From positions 7,881 through 31,534 of the forward strand of contig PMNG01000149.1 in assembly GCA_003162615.1 (NCBI GenBank): a DNA stretch of 23,654 nt, read 5' to 3'. Under the pieces are notes generated by a model. It saw nothing but the letters and a program-made list of their open reading frames with translations, had not been told where the DNA came from and searched no databases. This DNA comes from Methanothrix sp. (GTDB lineage: Archaea > Halobacteriota > Methanosarcinia > Methanotrichales > Methanotrichaceae). The translations under genes and the position numbers were made by a program. This document shows, in pieces, positions 21,626 to 23,654 of this stretch; positions within the stretch are counted from its first letter, which is position 1; each line of letters opens with the position of its first letter.

Positions 21626-22434
21626 TCTTTCCCGAGGATTACAAGATAGTTGGAATCAAGGATGACGAACGGCCAGGAGACCCCATCTACTTCTCCACTA
21701 GATACCTGATATCCCGGAACGGGCCCAAGCTCTATCAGGTTACCAGCCGTGGCGAAGGGTTCATGCGAGAGGTGGAGAAGCTGGAGCAGATATCCTCAGG
21801 TTCAGAGATAGCCGAGTGGCCTGGGAAAGTGGACACCAGAAACCGCTCCCTTCTGATAGAGCTGGCCAGCGGCCTGAAACATAAGGGAACAAGAACTGTC
21901 ATCTTTACCGGCCCGGACGAGCACGTCACCTTCGTCCACGAACCAGACCCGGGCCAGATATTGAACATCGACATTCTGGACGTCTGTCCACCCAATCCGC
22001 CCTGGCTGGTGTACGTAATCGACCGTCTGGAGAGCTGCGGAGTGTTGGGAGATCTCACTGTCAGGTTCAGGCCCAGGGTGCTGGATCTGCGAGAGTTCGA
22101 GTCCGAGAGCGTTTACTATCCATGTCGGGCTTCAGGCCTCGGCCGGTCCCTTGACTCGGACCGGGTTGTGCATGATCACCCTCGAATCGTGGGCTGCGAG
22201 GTTTCCAGGGAGATCTTTCTTTCCACTAACCCGGGAAAAGAGCACGAGTTCGTGAACATCTGCTCCTCTCAGAGCCTTGAGCCCGATGGCCCCTTCATTG
22301 CCAGGTGCTGCCGGTCGGAGAGACGGGGGCTGACCAGGAAGAATGGACACCTAGGAGTAATAGTCCACTGGGGGGACGGACCCTACCAGATTTCAGAGGC
22401 CATAAGATGTCTTGTCAAGGCTCTAAGAGAGTAG
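21622..22434 (+). CDS. Uncharacterised cysteine-rich protein in the coenzyme B gene cluster
   Basis: I do not recognise this 270-residue protein. It is soluble, with no signal peptide or membrane helix. It has eight cysteines (positions 122, 139, 168, 192, 214, 229, 230, 263). Conserved-looking features are DVCPPNPPWLVYVIDRLES (121-139), VYYPCRASG (164-171), and a His/Asp-rich VVHDHPRIVGCE (182-193), which could bind metal. Its ATG overlaps the hacB stop and its end overlaps aksF by 28 bases, so it is translated together with two enzymes of 2-oxosuberate synthesis. A partner, activator or cluster-delivery role for that pathway is inferred from position only. Confidence 0.75.
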   Translation: MIFPEDYKIVGIKDDERPGDPIYFSTRYLISRNGPKLYQVTSRGEGFMREVEKLEQISSGSEIAEWPGKVDTRNRSLLIELASGLKHKGTRTVIFTGPDEHVTFVHEPDPGQILNIDILDVCPPNPPWLVYVIDRLESCGVLGDLTVRFRPRVLDLREFESESVYYPCRASGLGRSLDSDRVVHDHPRIVGCEVSREIFLSTNPGKEHEFVNICSSQSLEPDGPFIARCCRSERRGLTRKNGHLGVIVHWGDGPYQISEAIRCLVKALRE

Positions 22435-23387
22435 CGGTCATCCGCGGAGACGGGATAGGTCCGGAGGTCATAGAGAGCGCCCTGGAAGTGCTGGATGCAG
22501 CAGGCGCTGGTATAGAAGAAGTGCCTGTGGAGATCGGCTTTGGAAAATGGAAGCGCACCGGAAAAGCCATGTCCGACGAGGATTTGGAGCCTATCAAAGA
22601 CTGCCGTTGCATCTTATTTGGGGCCATCACGACCCCACCCGATCCTAATTATAAGAGCGTTCTTCTCAGATTGAGAAAGGAGCTGGACCTCTACGCCAAC
22701 ATCCGTCCTTTCTCTAAGAAAGGATTGGACATTGTCCTCGTTAGGGAGAACACAGAGGGCCTCTACTCCGGCCTGGAGGAGGTGGGTGATGAAGAGGCAC
22801 GAACGATCAGAATGATCACTCGTAGAGGATCGAAGAGGATAGCTCTGAAAGCCTGTGAGCTGGCAGCTTGCAGGAGAAGACTCACCATCGTCCACAAGGC
22901 CAACGTGCTCCACAGCGACAGGCTGTTTCTGAAGACCTGTAAGGAGGTGGCAGAAAGTAGTGGCGTTCAATATGACGATATGCTGGTGGATGCCGCCGCC
23001 TATAACTTGGTTATCCGACCTGAGAAGTTCGATGTAATGGTAACAACCAACCTATTCGGCGACATACTTAGCGATGAGGCGGCCGGGGTCTTGGGCAGCC
23101 TGGGCTTATGTGCCAGCGCCAATCTGGGCGAGAGGTACGCTCTTTTCGAGCCCATCCACGGAAGCGCGCCTGACATAGCTGGAAAGGGAATCGCAAATCC
23201 GGTCGGGGCGATACGAAGCGCGGCCATGATGATGGACTGGTTCGGCGACGCTGAGATGGCAAGAAGAATTGAGAAAGCTGTTGTGTGGTCTTTGGATCAA
23301 GGCATTACTACTCCGGACTTGGCAGGATGTCACACTACGAGGAAGGTAACCGAAGCTATCGCCAACTATTTACTAGAGACGGCGTAG
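22407..23387 (+). CDS. aksF: Homoisocitrate dehydrogenase (isocitrate/isopropylmalate dehydrogenase family)
   Basis: The 326-residue enzyme belongs to the beta-decarboxylating dehydrogenases: IRGDGIGPEV (12-21), RENTEGLYSG (113-122), the lysine region HKANVLHSD, NLFGDILSDEAAG and FEPIHGSAPDIAGKGIANPVGA. RENTEGLYSG, rather than RExTGGxY of leucine-pathway LeuB, fits the isocitrate/homoisocitrate side of the family. With the YLRT-type hacB two genes upstream, homoisocitrate oxidation in coenzyme B synthesis (AksF) is the best call; isocitrate or isopropylmalate cannot be excluded. ATG 22407 gives MSCQGSKRVAVIRGDGIG with AGAGG 8 bases upstream; longer frames run back through the previous gene. 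Confidence 0.87.
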   Translation: MSCQGSKRVAVIRGDGIGPEVIESALEVLDAAGAGIEEVPVEIGFGKWKRTGKAMSDEDLEPIKDCRCILFGAITTPPDPNYKSVLLRLRKELDLYANIRPFSKKGLDIVLVRENTEGLYSGLEEVGDEEARTIRMITRRGSKRIALKACELAACRRRLTIVHKANVLHSDRLFLKTCKEVAESSGVQYDDMLVDAAAYNLVIRPEKFDVMVTTNLFGDILSDEAAGVLGSLGLCASANLGERYALFEPIHGSAPDIAGKGIANPVGAIRSAAMMMDWFGDAEMARRIEKAVVWSLDQGITTPDLAGCHTTRKVTEAIANYLLETA

Positions 23388-23654
23388 CAAGGCATAGACG
23401 CTTTATCCACCTTCTATGGATTACCTGTGGGCTTTGTTCAAGAGCGTTCCTAAGGTGTGCCTATATTTAGAAGATATTAAATTTTGGCTCTTCGCTATTT
23501 CCTGTGGGTAACCTCTAGATAGTGATTACGGGGTCCTCATGACCCATGAGCCTATCACGAGTTTGACCTTTCGATGCAGGTGAGCGTGATATCTATAAAT
23601 GCTGTTTGAAAACCCAGCAATCATAACGTTGCCGAGGCAGGAGGGCCTGATCTG
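23388..23654 (+). promoter_or_regulatory. Downstream intergenic region with dyad, TATA box and ribosome site for a gene beyond the window
   Basis: No gene is seen in these 267 bases. CTCATG-ACC-CATGAG (23536-23550) is a perfect 6-bp inverted repeat, nested within GGGTC/GACCC and flanked by GTGAT (23523-23527) and ATCAC (23554-23558). A TATA box TATAAAT lies at 23594-23600 and a purine-rich GGAGGG near 23640-23645. Together they look like operator, promoter and ribosome site of a plus-strand gene starting at or just after the window end. Confidence 0.45.

Noticed and set aside
23620..23654. Possible tRNA 5' part (GTTGCCGAGGCAGG resembles a tRNA-Leu D-arm)
   Set aside because: The preceding bases do not form a GC-rich acceptor arm, and the sequence fits a leader with a ribosome site.

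Overview
The window looks like a chromosomal segment of a methanogenic archaeon, most likely acetoclastic and Methanothrix/Methanosaeta-like. That placement is inferred from gene content and moderate GC, not from a marker gene. Supporting genes are a YLRT-type homoaconitase small subunit with a homoisocitrate-dehydrogenase-like enzyme (coenzyme B side chain), a minimal two-gene SufC/SufB-type Fe-S system, a geranylgeranyl-reductase-family flavoprotein, DUF373, a FwdC-type beta-helix protein, an archaeal tubulin/FtsZ relative, and NosD-like and CARDB-like surface proteins. Many starts sit just downstream of an archaeal TATA box, some nearly leaderless. Others use GGTGA/GGAGG Shine-Dalgarno sites, including two TTG starts.

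Layout. 1-1005 is the TPR half of a STAND-type regulator, cut or frameshifted at the left edge. 1123-1811 is a zinc-ribbon protein overlapping a two-helix membrane protein. 2053-3628 is amt-glnK, closed by a perfect hairpin. 3750-5721 (minus) holds the reductase and an exported SCP2-like protein. 5917-7904 is DUF373 plus a FwdC-like protein, converging on the tubulin-like GTPase (7914-9017, minus) and a membrane-anchored surface protein. nadC (minus) and nadX (plus) diverge at about 11.15 kb. A NosD-like protein and purH follow on the minus strand. A 194-bp intergenic region full of inverted repeats separates purH from a plus-strand trio: DUF167, Toprim and a THEP1-type NTPase with no normal start codon. 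Next, on the minus strand, come a papain-family protease and, across 475 bp of AT-rich DNA, a chagasin-type (I42) inhibitor, then a YihY membrane protein. The sufC-sufB pair (minus) diverges from hacB - unknown protein - aksF (plus). The right end holds a promoter and dyad, apparently for a gene beyond the window.

Functional links. amt/glnK handle ammonium uptake and its sensing. nadX/nadC supply two steps of de novo NAD synthesis; quinolinate synthase is not here. hacB and aksF, overlapped by an uncharacterised cysteine-rich protein, give two steps of 2-oxoacid elongation for coenzyme B; the large subunit and homocitrate synthase are elsewhere. sufC/sufB could supply Fe-S clusters for enzymes such as homoaconitase. 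The most unusual items are the protease/inhibitor pair, the AICAR transformylase with a degenerate cyclohydrolase domain, the structured purH leader, the startless P-loop NTPase and the unknown gene in the coenzyme B cluster. No tRNA, rRNA, CRISPR array or insertion sequence was recognised.
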